Part shown: piece after piece, positions 1 through 7,790 of the stretch
How the letters are laid out: every line of letters begins with the position of its first letter
How positions within the stretch are numbered: the first letter of the stretch is position 1
From: a virus
IMG/VR virus record: IMGVR_UViG_3300028612_000228
Coordinates: 1 to 24,621 of that record
Reading direction: 5' to 3' (one strand)
DNA: 24,621 nt
The notes under the pieces: generated by a model
Told to the model about the DNA's origin: nothing
Seen by the model: the letters and a program-made list of their open reading frames with translations, nothing else
The model's database searches: none
Position numbers and translations under genes: made by a program

Positions 1-87
1 AAAGGGAAAATACATTGTTAGGCCGTCGCCCAGTGTTCCCGTGGTGTCGCCAAGAAACCGCGTTTGTGTTTCTAGTAAGTAAGTCAT
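1..87 (-). CDS. Unidentified gene, N-terminal 29 codons only (runs off window)
   Basis: An ATG at 85-87 opens a frame that stays open for 29 codons to the window edge, beginning MTYLLETQTRFLGDTTG and continuing with LGDGLTMYFPF. A GAGG Shine-Dalgarno core sits seven bases before the ATG and overlaps the end of the fibre gene, whose stop is at 92-94. The tight spacing and good ribosome binding site match the rest of the operon, which is why I treat this as a real gene start. The visible part is too short to assign to a family. Its position after the fibre suggests another tail-tip, fibre-associated or lysis-region protein, but that is inference. Confidence 0.6.
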   Translation of the reverse strand, partial: MTYLLETQTRFLGDTTGTLGDGLTMYFPF

Positions 88-91
88 GCCA

Positions 92-2161
92 TTACCTCAC
101 TAACCATTCTGAGCCTGTGCAAAAGAGCGTTATGTTTTGATACGCCGTCCCGCCGACGGTCAACGTCAAGGCCCCGTTGATTGTTTCGCCGTCGTCGCCG
201 CTGAAGATGATATTGTTGCCGATGACTTTATGACACACGTCAATCGTCTTCCCTGCGTTTCCAGCCGTTCCAACCGCAGGAAGGGTTACGGTCACATCTC
301 CACCAGATGAATCGACAGTGTAAAAGTAATCAACTGCGGCTGAGAAAGTAGCGGTCTTGTTTTGATACGTTAGGCCACTAGCACTCGGAGTTACCCACGA
401 CAAAACTCCGCTGCCGTTAGTTTCCATAACTTGATTAACCAGGCCAGCGTCCACGGGAAGCGTTAGCGTGTAAGAAGTAAGCGCATCGTTAAGCGGCACC
501 GTTAAGTTAACGCTCTTTGTATTTGATTCGGCATTGATTCTAAGGACACCAGACTGCGCCGCCGATCCGCTGTTGGCATTAGCACGAACCGTTACCGCTC
601 CTGTGCCTTTGCACATCAGGCCCATATCTATATTTGTGTCGCTTCCAGACGCCTCAAATAAGGGAGCTGTAGAAGTGGCGACGAGAGAGCTGCCTCCTGC
701 CGCGGAGTTTGTTATGTTGAAATAATCTACGGCGCTACTCGTCTTCGTGAATAGTAGCTGCTCGTTATTTGCCTCATCATGTACGCCATACCCGGTAGTT
801 GCTTTTATCGCGCCTCCTGATATGTTTATGTACTCGGTAGACTCAACATCAATACTAAAACCGTTTAGGTCTAAGGTGCCCCCAAGTTGGGGGCTGGTGT
901 CGTCTACAACTGCTGCGAGGCCGCCGCCTCCGCTAGCGTCAACATAGGTTTTATTTGCTGCATCCGTTCCAACCAAGGGAGTTGCAACCCCACTAATAAT
1001 ACCGCTTACTTTTAGAGTGCCGTTTACGTCTAATTTTGTTGTCGGATTGCTCACGCCGATACCCACAGACCCGTCATACTTCAGCATCAGTTGTTGGGTT
1101 GTGTTACGTGTAAACTGTAAGTTATCACCATCGGCTATTATTTCATGATACGCGCTGCTTGTGCTGTAGCCCTCTAACCTAATGATCCCGTCCTCGCCAG
1201 AATCCTCGCCATCGCCAATGTGCAACTGACGTTGCGGGCTATCTGTCCCGATACCAATGCGGTCCGTCCCCGCATTAGCAAAGAAGAGATTGTCATCGGT
1301 ATCTCCCTTTATCCGAAAGTCCAGATTTATGGCATCACCATTCACGACGGTTTCGCCGCTTATAAAACTAATTCTTTCCCCGGATACGTCTTGAATCCCG
1401 CTCTTGAGAGCGGTCGCAAACAGATCAATTCGATTGCCGCCCGTTTTTTGAACATGCAGATGCGGATCGGTAGCACTATCCTCAACCACGAACTTCTGCC
1501 CCGGAGTCGCGGTTCCGACCCCTACCTTGTCTTCGTAACCTGGTAGATTGGCGACAAGTGTATCACCATTGATCTTTAGTGTATCGGCAACAATATCACT
1601 CGGAATACTTACCGCATCATCTAGGAGCGTGTACCAACTAGTGCCGTCGCAGAATAACCAAATGCGCGCATTGGTTTCGCTGATAACTTTATCCGAAGCA
1701 GAGCCATCAATAAGCTCGGCGGGAGAATCAGTCGTTAGGGTAAAGTTATTTGTAGCAAAGTTAGCGACCTTATCAATTATGTAGAAGACTTGCCCTTCTA
1801 CAGTAGAGGGGTCTGCTAAAGTATAGGTAGTTGTACCACCAGAAGTATCAACCAGCACAACAAAACTTGAGGCGAGCATAGCAACGGTGCCGTCTTCAAC
1901 GTTTGTAACATTGTACTTGTGCCCACCACCCGATGTAAATAACCCGGTGCCTGCAAGCGTGAGTTTAGGATTCGTTGTGGTATTGCCTACGGTAACTTCC
2001 TCGGCACTATCCGTGGTGTCTATGACCAAGTATGCGTCGGTAGTATTGTCCTCGTATATGCGGTATGCCTGCGCTGTATTAGTATCGAGGGCTAGGGGGG
2101 AAGGAAACTTTCCTTTCGGATCGTGTAGATCGTCGCCTGCTAGATTTTTGTGTAATCCCAT
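92..2161 (-). CDS. Tail fibre / receptor-binding-type protein
   Basis: A 689-residue beta-rich, low-Cys protein of the phage fibre type. It probably trimerises at the tail tip and contacts the host surface. The N-terminus (MGLHKNLAGDDLHDPKGK) has the GxxL-DLHxPK pattern common at the start of phage fibre proteins. Residues about 85-177 form a Thr/Asn-rich module ending in an FCDGTSWYTL strand. Three VGIGTxxPxxKLxV-like fibre repeats lie near residues 213, 302 and 366, followed by a TDAANKTYVD segment near 400 and a Gly-rich hinge. The C-terminal about 80 residues repeat the Thr/Asn-rich module and end in a CTGSEWLVR strand. No S74-type chaperone autoprotease is visible. An AAGGA ribosome binding site lies about eight bases before the ATG. 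The fibre class is well supported; its receptor and whether it is a side or central fibre are unknown. Confidence 0.85.
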   Translation of the reverse strand: MGLHKNLAGDDLHDPKGKFPSPLALDTNTAQAYRIYEDNTTDAYLVIDTTDSAEEVTVGNTTTNPKLTLAGTGLFTSGGGHKYNVTNVEDGTVAMLASSFVVLVDTSGGTTTYTLADPSTVEGQVFYIIDKVANFATNNFTLTTDSPAELIDGSASDKVISETNARIWLFCDGTSWYTLLDDAVSIPSDIVADTLKINGDTLVANLPGYEDKVGVGTATPGQKFVVEDSATDPHLHVQKTGGNRIDLFATALKSGIQDVSGERISFISGETVVNGDAINLDFRIKGDTDDNLFFANAGTDRIGIGTDSPQRQLHIGDGEDSGEDGIIRLEGYSTSSAYHEIIADGDNLQFTRNTTQQLMLKYDGSVGIGVSNPTTKLDVNGTLKVSGIISGVATPLVGTDAANKTYVDASGGGGLAAVVDDTSPQLGGTLDLNGFSIDVESTEYINISGGAIKATTGYGVHDEANNEQLLFTKTSSAVDYFNITNSAAGGSSLVATSTAPLFEASGSDTNIDMGLMCKGTGAVTVRANANSGSAAQSGVLRINAESNTKSVNLTVPLNDALTSYTLTLPVDAGLVNQVMETNGSGVLSWVTPSASGLTYQNKTATFSAAVDYFYTVDSSGGDVTVTLPAVGTAGNAGKTIDVCHKVIGNNIIFSGDDGETINGALTLTVGGTAYQNITLFCTGSEWLVR

Positions 2162-2172
2162 AGTTTTATCCT

Positions 2173-2484
2173 TTAGCTAAACCCTACACCATAGTACGAA
2201 ACGATGTTCCACTTTTTAGAAACAGCCTCCCATATAAGTGTAAGATTATCGCCTGCCTCATTCCAAGTTATTGTTGTAACAGCTCCATGACCCGCGCCAG
2301 CAGTGAGATTTATCAAGGTGTCCGCACTCGCGAGGGATGCAGTATTAGCCCCTCTAATCATAATAATATGAAGAGGCTCATTAGGACGACCACCACCATT
2401 TGCTAATGATAAGTCTAATGCGTCATCCGTAGTATCCAGAAACATAATGTTTACATTAGGCGTAATGGCAAGTGCAGTAGTCAC
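2173..2484 (-). CDS. Small beta-rich tail-tip/fibre-associated protein
   Basis: A 103-residue protein starting at a GTG that shares GTGA with the stop codon of the large hub gene, so translation is probably coupled. It has no signal peptide or membrane segment. The second half (TTITWNEAGDNLTLIWEA, then KKWNIVSYYG) alternates hydrophobic and polar residues and ends in a Trp-containing strand. This resembles the modules at residues 85-177 and 610-689 of the adjacent fibre. I infer a single detached fibre-type module, perhaps an adaptor between hub and fibre. No catalytic motif is visible. Family membership is not recognised with certainty. Confidence 0.65.
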   Translation of the reverse strand: MTTALAITPNVNIMFLDTTDDALDLSLANGGGRPNEPLHIIMIRGANTASLASADTLINLTAGAGHGAVTTITWNEAGDNLTLIWEAVSKKWNIVSYYGVGFS

Positions 2485-5400
2485 GGCAATGGTTCTTCCG
2501 TTTGGTCACTAGCACCCGCAGAAGGAAATTCTGAAATGCCTTTTACTAAATCCCCGGCGTAGGTATAAATAAGCCTTCCTTCGATATCAATCAAGGGAGT
2601 TAGGACGCCGACAGGTGAAACAATGATGGGGTTTACGGTCTCCCAAAAGAAGGTTCCTGGCACAGTTGCATCTGCCCCTTGTCGCACCCAACAAAGCTCA
2701 AAAGTTATGCGGGGACTGTCGCCTTCTAATGCTACTTCCTTACGGACTATTTCAAACACTGTGTAAGCGTCTGTGCCGTCACGTTCGTACCTTAGATAGA
2801 TGTCATTATCCATGGTGATGAAATCACCAATTTGTAAGTCTATGTGTTGTAAGCTAGTAGTTATTTCAACTACGGGAGCACCAGAACTAAACCTATCTAG
2901 AATTTGTTGGTTTACTTCTTTAGCGATAGTAACGTCGGTGGCTTTTATGCCAACCCAAAACCAATTAGGGGGATCTGCATCTGCTGGGTCGCCGCCTCCA
3001 CCAAAATTACCTGCGGTATAGTGGTTTGTAAACGTGGAAACAGTTTTTGGTACGTTATAATTATACGCGGTAGTGCCATCTACACCCCTACCGGAAGGCT
3101 TTATAGCGCCATCCGAATCTATGCTTACGCTACTAGCCTCTGCTCTAAATACGCCACAGCTTCCCAGGCGTTGTTGTCGTTGCCCAGGTGGAGTACGGTC
3201 GCCTGTAAAAGCACTAGCAGGCTCATTAGATTCATAATTAAACCTGTGACAATGCCCCAGCGCACCAGATATCGCCCGAAGCCCAGGAGGCATAGGTAGT
3301 GCAGCGTCCCACCCAATGTCAGCAGCAAAGTAAGCCTGGTTACACTTTATAAGTTCTCGCTTGATAAATGATGTAGGGGCATAGGATCCGATACTCGTAC
3401 CCGAAGGCTCATTGTACTCTAAAAGTATTTGAGCATACGCAGGTATGCCAATGTTTCCAGTAGATACGGGCTCTCTATCTATTCTCTCTTGTGGGCGTAG
3501 CTGAGCACAGTACGATTGGCCTCGATCACCGTAGGCAGGGGTTAGGGCCGTATAATAGTGACCGTATTGGGATAGACCGTCTACCGACCACCCTGTAGTG
3601 GGCGCTATAAGTCTATTCATCCACGGCACAGGCCCTCGGTACTCATTCTTAGGCAACACATTGTTGGCGTAAGGAGCTTGGGGCTGTAGAGCCATTCCAG
3701 AAAATCCAGCTAGCGAAGCGTGTTGGATATAAAAGTATCTCTGAAAGTCATTAGTGTGTATGGGGTTCGCCCCGCCGATACCTCCTGTCCCAGCGTGAGT
3801 AGCAACCCCATGTGGTCTAGGAATAATACCAATGCTTGTAAGACTTTGGTATCCTGGAAAAGCAGTAACCCGTCGAGTTAGATCGGGAAAGATTGGAAAT
3901 TGAGGCTCAAGAATTATCCACGCATAGGAAGAAGAAAAGTCTGCGGTAAACTCAGTTGTACTGTCGTTCCTCCAGTCTATCCATAAGATCGACCCTCCGG
4001 TGATACTTGAATTATCAATACGCGCAATCAAGCCTTCTTTAGCTACAACACCGTCTGCCTGCGCCGAAGCACTGGTATCTACAATACGAATAACAGGGCT
4101 TTGAATAGGGATGAACGTTTTATCAGATAAAGTGGTCTGAGTAGAGTCTGTGCCATTATTAAAGGGCCAAATAGTGTTGTACCCTGTAACAGAACCATCG
4201 GTGGTCGCACCGGGCTGGTTGCCGTTTATGATTTTATTCGGAATAGGGAGGCCGGATTGAACCACACTTTTTATGTAGTCTAGGCGCATCGGGTTTACAC
4301 AGTTGAGCTTACCCTCAATAACCATCTTACCTAAAGTTCCATAAGAACCTGGGCCTAAAACTGAGTGTGTATAGGAGGCACTACCATAAATTGTTCCGTC
4401 TATGAGAGGCAGATAGATGGTTGGCGCAAGTGACCTATCGCCGCTGCTGCATATTGTTGGTGCTCTAAGAAAGGAGCAACTAGACATTCCAGAACACCAG
4501 TCTAAGCTATCTTCAAGCGTCCTCCAAAAGTACGAGGAAGCGGGGAATGCGCCAGTCCCCGTATCGGGGTAAGCGAATGTTTGCGCAAGTGCGGATGACT
4601 GAGTCGTGTATTCTGTGTCAGAACTCACCCCGCCGAAGTATGTAGAGCTACTTCGGTGGATAGGTGTAAGGTCTGCACGTTGATTAGGTAAGTTCATGGC
4701 ATCCCAAGGCTCAAAACCTGTTTTGGCTGCTACGGACTTTATATTGTGTGTAACACGGGTTATAACACTACCGTACAAACCATCTTGCGAGAACGTGTCT
4801 ATATCGTTTACCGTAAGATGTTTTGAAGCTGCCTTGTCTACTACGTATGGAACATAAGTTATTTTTCCATTCTCGCTTTGATAAGTAAAACCTCGCGTGG
4901 CATACGAGATGCTGTTTACCAGCGACCACAACTTCACACCTTTTGGTTGCTTATTGGTTTTATAATACTCGGGATCCCCGGCAGTGTTATTGTCTTGCCG
5001 TATTGCCCAATGTCTCTTGTCCGCCTCAATAGTAGGAGAAAGATTATCGGTATAACCATACTCGGGATCGTAGCTTGCGCGGTCTAACTGTACGTCAGAT
5101 AAGGCTGCTGTATGTCTTAGAATCTGATCTAATTGGGCAAAAGGAGTACGCGCCTTGAAAGCTCTATTTACTGTGAAGTTTGTGCATAAATTAGAAAGCG
5201 ACTTACAGCTAATTGTGATTATGCCTTCACTCGGAATGATATCCGAAACAGTGAAATTGCCTATGGGTAGAAACTTGCTTATATCTAAAGACTGCTCTCC
5301 TAGTAAAATGCTTATTTTTGAGTTGAACAGTTGATAGCTAGCGGTGGAATCTCCTATAGCTGCCCCACCACTATCTAGTATTCGGCGAATATGTCCGTCA

Positions 5401-5678
5401 TCAATAAGCACAATATCTGTGTCCGACATGGTGACTGCTCTACTCAGCGCGTCTACAGCCTGACCAAACGACTGAATCTCAGTCACTATGTTTGGTATTA
5501 TTCTCTGAAGTCTGTGGGTGCTTGCCCCTATTGTTACATTCCGTAAAGGTCGATCACCCGTACAAAACTTTAGGGGTTCGTCGTCTGTGCTTTTGCCTTT
5601 ATAGATTTCTACAATGTATATAGGAGAAGAGGATCCCTTTTGTAGAACTTCTGCTAAATCTGGATCTAGAGTAAGCAC
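2481..5678 (-). CDS. Large tail hub / baseplate protein
   Basis: A 1065-residue protein between the distal-tail pair and the fibre genes, the usual place for the tail-tip hub (lambda J/L-like or Tal-like). The first about 200 residues (YIVEIYKG, then SKISILLGEQ, FTVSDI and ITISCKSLSNLC) have the strand pattern of the hub N-terminal domain found in many siphophages. A region near residues 900-1000 (QHIDLQIGDFITMDND, then VFEIVRKEV) looks like the beta barrel that closes hub domains. The long middle is rich in Gly, Ser, Pro and Tyr, with Cys-containing patches (WCSGMSSCSF, PTICSSG), and I cannot assign it. The start is a GTG at 5676-5678, directly after the previous stop, with GGAGG five bases upstream. 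No lysozyme or peptidase motif was recognised. The hub role rests on size, order and the terminal patterns. Confidence 0.7.
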   Translation of the reverse strand: MLTLDPDLAEVLQKGSSSPIYIVEIYKGKSTDDEPLKFCTGDRPLRNVTIGASTHRLQRIIPNIVTEIQSFGQAVDALSRAVTMSDTDIVLIDDGHIRRILDSGGAAIGDSTASYQLFNSKISILLGEQSLDISKFLPIGNFTVSDIIPSEGIITISCKSLSNLCTNFTVNRAFKARTPFAQLDQILRHTAALSDVQLDRASYDPEYGYTDNLSPTIEADKRHWAIRQDNNTAGDPEYYKTNKQPKGVKLWSLVNSISYATRGFTYQSENGKITYVPYVVDKAASKHLTVNDIDTFSQDGLYGSVITRVTHNIKSVAAKTGFEPWDAMNLPNQRADLTPIHRSSSTYFGGVSSDTEYTTQSSALAQTFAYPDTGTGAFPASSYFWRTLEDSLDWCSGMSSCSFLRAPTICSSGDRSLAPTIYLPLIDGTIYGSASYTHSVLGPGSYGTLGKMVIEGKLNCVNPMRLDYIKSVVQSGLPIPNKIINGNQPGATTDGSVTGYNTIWPFNNGTDSTQTTLSDKTFIPIQSPVIRIVDTSASAQADGVVAKEGLIARIDNSSITGGSILWIDWRNDSTTEFTADFSSSYAWIILEPQFPIFPDLTRRVTAFPGYQSLTSIGIIPRPHGVATHAGTGGIGGANPIHTNDFQRYFYIQHASLAGFSGMALQPQAPYANNVLPKNEYRGPVPWMNRLIAPTTGWSVDGLSQYGHYYTALTPAYGDRGQSYCAQLRPQERIDREPVSTGNIGIPAYAQILLEYNEPSGTSIGSYAPTSFIKRELIKCNQAYFAADIGWDAALPMPPGLRAISGALGHCHRFNYESNEPASAFTGDRTPPGQRQQRLGSCGVFRAEASSVSIDSDGAIKPSGRGVDGTTAYNYNVPKTVSTFTNHYTAGNFGGGGDPADADPPNWFWVGIKATDVTIAKEVNQQILDRFSSGAPVVEITTSLQHIDLQIGDFITMDNDIYLRYERDGTDAYTVFEIVRKEVALEGDSPRITFELCWVRQGADATVPGTFFWETVNPIIVSPVGVLTPLIDIEGRLIYTYAGDLVKGISEFPSAGASDQTEEPLP

Positions 5679-6725
5679 CTACACCTCCGAACTATAAAAA
5701 GGACCGACTTCAGTAAAAGCAAAGTCTACCTCGTGATCGGTAAGCCCACTAATGATCTTAGAAGGGAAAACAAGATCGTCGGCGTACATAAAGAAGCACT
5801 CGTTGGGCTTGCCAGAAACATTAGGTAAGAAAAAGAAAGAGTGCGTACCATAGTCTGTGTCTGCCCAGAATGTCTTTAAGGTAGCATAATCATTGAGGGA
5901 ATATAAGTCTGTTGTTCCTAAGTCCGCGTCACCGCTAGGATTGAAAATGGGTGCTTGGGTTTCTCTACCTGTAGCAAAAGCGTAGCGTGTTTCGTTGCCT
6001 GCCTTAGACACAAATGAACCTATTATGTTCGTTGTGGAGTCCGCATCATAACTGTCAAACAAAGGTGTACGCGAAAGCTGTCTTCTTGGCCCCGCGAATA
6101 CCTCTCCAATCTGAGGACCATTTATATTAGCTGTTCCGTACATGAACACCTGTAAATAATTTACCTTAGTGTAAGAAGCATACGCGCCGCTTGCTCCTAA
6201 AGCGTTACCCAGGTCTAGGGATACAAGGCGCTCGTTAGTAAACGGGGCTTCCCATTCTTGGATAAGTGTATAAGAAGTAAAGCTATTTGTATCCGATATA
6301 GCTACCTTTACACGTAAGTCCGATCCTATGCTGCCTGCTCCCGCTATCTGAGCGAAGTTATGATTAGCGATAACTATGCTGTCTATTGGGGTTGTTGTGC
6401 CGAACTCGCAAGCAAAAATAAGCGCGTGTGTCCTGGCCGAACCATACCAGGGCGCGGAAGTTCCTGTTAACTGCCTGTCGCAAGCAAGTAGAGGGTGCTG
6501 AAAGCTGTCGCTATTATTAGAGACCGTACCTGCCGCTGTAGTATTTAGAGGTACGGAAGATAGAGAAGTATCCCTTCGCCAGCAAGCAGATATAGTTTCT
6601 GGTCCTCTGCCTCCCGTTACATCAGTAGTCTGCCCAGCAAGCATGTTTTTAGCCAAGAGTAACGGTTTATTCGCGCTGTATGCCGTTATTTTATTAGCGT
6701 CCACGGTAGAGATAACAACTGTCAT
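5679..6725 (-). CDS. Distal tail / minor tail protein, paralogue B
   Basis: A 348-residue beta-rich protein whose ATG overlaps the stop of the preceding gene (TAATG). It is a clear paralogue of that gene (6725-7786). Both share NKPLLLAKNMLAG versus DKPILFGHNILEG, DSIVIANHNF versus DTVAIINHNF, an IGEVFAGPRRQL versus VGEILFGTRVQL block, a hydrophobic HSFFFLPN versus KHFLYVPR strand, and a closing FTEVGPF versus MKEVAPY. The position right after the tape measure is where the distal tail (Dit-like) ring and adjoining minor tail proteins are encoded. The xNHNF segment suggests a jelly-roll or discoidin-like core, which is inference. No enzymatic motif is seen. Virion structural role: fairly sure; exact ring position: unknown. 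Confidence 0.7.
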   Translation of the reverse strand: MTVVISTVDANKITAYSANKPLLLAKNMLAGQTTDVTGGRGPETISACWRRDTSLSSVPLNTTAAGTVSNNSDSFQHPLLACDRQLTGTSAPWYGSARTHALIFACEFGTTTPIDSIVIANHNFAQIAGAGSIGSDLRVKVAISDTNSFTSYTLIQEWEAPFTNERLVSLDLGNALGASGAYASYTKVNYLQVFMYGTANINGPQIGEVFAGPRRQLSRTPLFDSYDADSTTNIIGSFVSKAGNETRYAFATGRETQAPIFNPSGDADLGTTDLYSLNDYATLKTFWADTDYGTHSFFFLPNVSGKPNECFFMYADDLVFPSKIISGLTDHEVDFAFTEVGPFYSSEV

Positions 6726-7786
6726 TATGTTACTCTCTCGTTATATGGAGCTACTTCTTTCATGGTCAGCTCTAAGACTTGTTCAAATGGTCCCTCTACC
6801 GTGTTTAGAGAAAAGCTATCTTGTTCTAGCGCGACCCAGTAAGCCTCTCCCTCGCTAAAGACATTGTAGCTAGGATAAGCAAAACTTCCTCCCCCCTCGG
6901 CTTTTGTGGGTCTGGGCACATACAAAAAGTGTTTTAATCCGTGAGAGATGTGAGAGCTAAACCAAGTATTGATATCGCCACGCTCCGCAGAAGTCACAGT
7001 ATATGTATTCTCAAACCGCATACCGCCAGAAGATCTCGCGTATCGTCGGAACTGCCCTCCAGTCGGCGCGATTGTATTTGCGTCTGCGAAAAGATTATTA
7101 TCACTATATGGAACGGTTGCTTGCTGCCTTAGCTGTACCCTAGTACCGAATAAGATCTCACCCACAGCAGGCTGTCCTGTACCTGTGCCCATTGTTGCGA
7201 CAGAGCAGACTAACGATATTTGTGCATTCGTAACGCCCGTGTATTGCTGGTACGGCACGTCACTACTCCACGAAAGATTGAACCCAATAAGAGGCTTATC
7301 ATCGGCTGGGTTTTTCCAAGTATAAACTTTTGTGGCAAATGCAGCAGCATCAAACGCATCGTCGTTTGCTATAACAGCATGGACATAAAAATCTGAGTTA
7401 GCTGGGTTAGCATTATAGCCGTAGACGTTAGATAAAGCTCCAAAGTTATGGTTTATAATCGCAACCGTGTCGAACGTAGAAGCTGGGAAAGAAAAGACAG
7501 CCGCCCATCTGTCTGTGTCCGTAAGCGCCCCCGGTAATGCAGCCTTTGACTGTAAGTAAGTGCGGTCATCCCAAACACGATATAACGGATAACTTGAATT
7601 GGCCGCTTCATAGTTGGTGGCTGAAGTTGCGTAAGCCGTAAAGTCAATGTACGTGGCAGTTATGGTCCAGGTACGCCAAGCAGACTGTGTAGTACCCTCT
7701 AGGATATTATGCCCGAATAGAATGGGCTTATCATTGTCGTAGGCAGCGCGGCTTTCTGCGCTTAGCTGTGAGCTAGTCCAGGCCAC
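6725..7786 (-). CDS. Distal tail / minor tail protein, paralogue A
   Basis: A 353-residue protein immediately downstream of the tape measure gene, the usual place for the protein that caps the tape measure and joins tube to baseplate. It starts with GTG at 7784-7786, four bases beyond the tape measure stop, with AAAGGG upstream. The sequence is soluble and aromatic-rich, with no signal peptide or membrane helix. It aligns over its length with the next gene (5679-6725), sharing the KPILFGHNILEG, AIINHNF and VGEILFG blocks and the C-terminal EVAPY. Copy A has an expanded region (PSYNVFSEGEAYWVALEQD) before the end. I infer one of two concentric or stacked rings at the tail tip produced by gene duplication. 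I cannot name a specific family. Confidence 0.7.
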   Translation of the reverse strand: MAWTSSQLSAESRAAYDNDKPILFGHNILEGTTQSAWRTWTITATYIDFTAYATSATNYEAANSSYPLYRVWDDRTYLQSKAALPGALTDTDRWAAVFSFPASTFDTVAIINHNFGALSNVYGYNANPANSDFYVHAVIANDDAFDAAAFATKVYTWKNPADDKPLIGFNLSWSSDVPYQQYTGVTNAQISLVCSVATMGTGTGQPAVGEILFGTRVQLRQQATVPYSDNNLFADANTIAPTGGQFRRYARSSGGMRFENTYTVTSAERGDINTWFSSHISHGLKHFLYVPRPTKAEGGGSFAYPSYNVFSEGEAYWVALEQDSFSLNTVEGPFEQVLELTMKEVAPYNERVT

Positions 7787-7790
7787 GACA

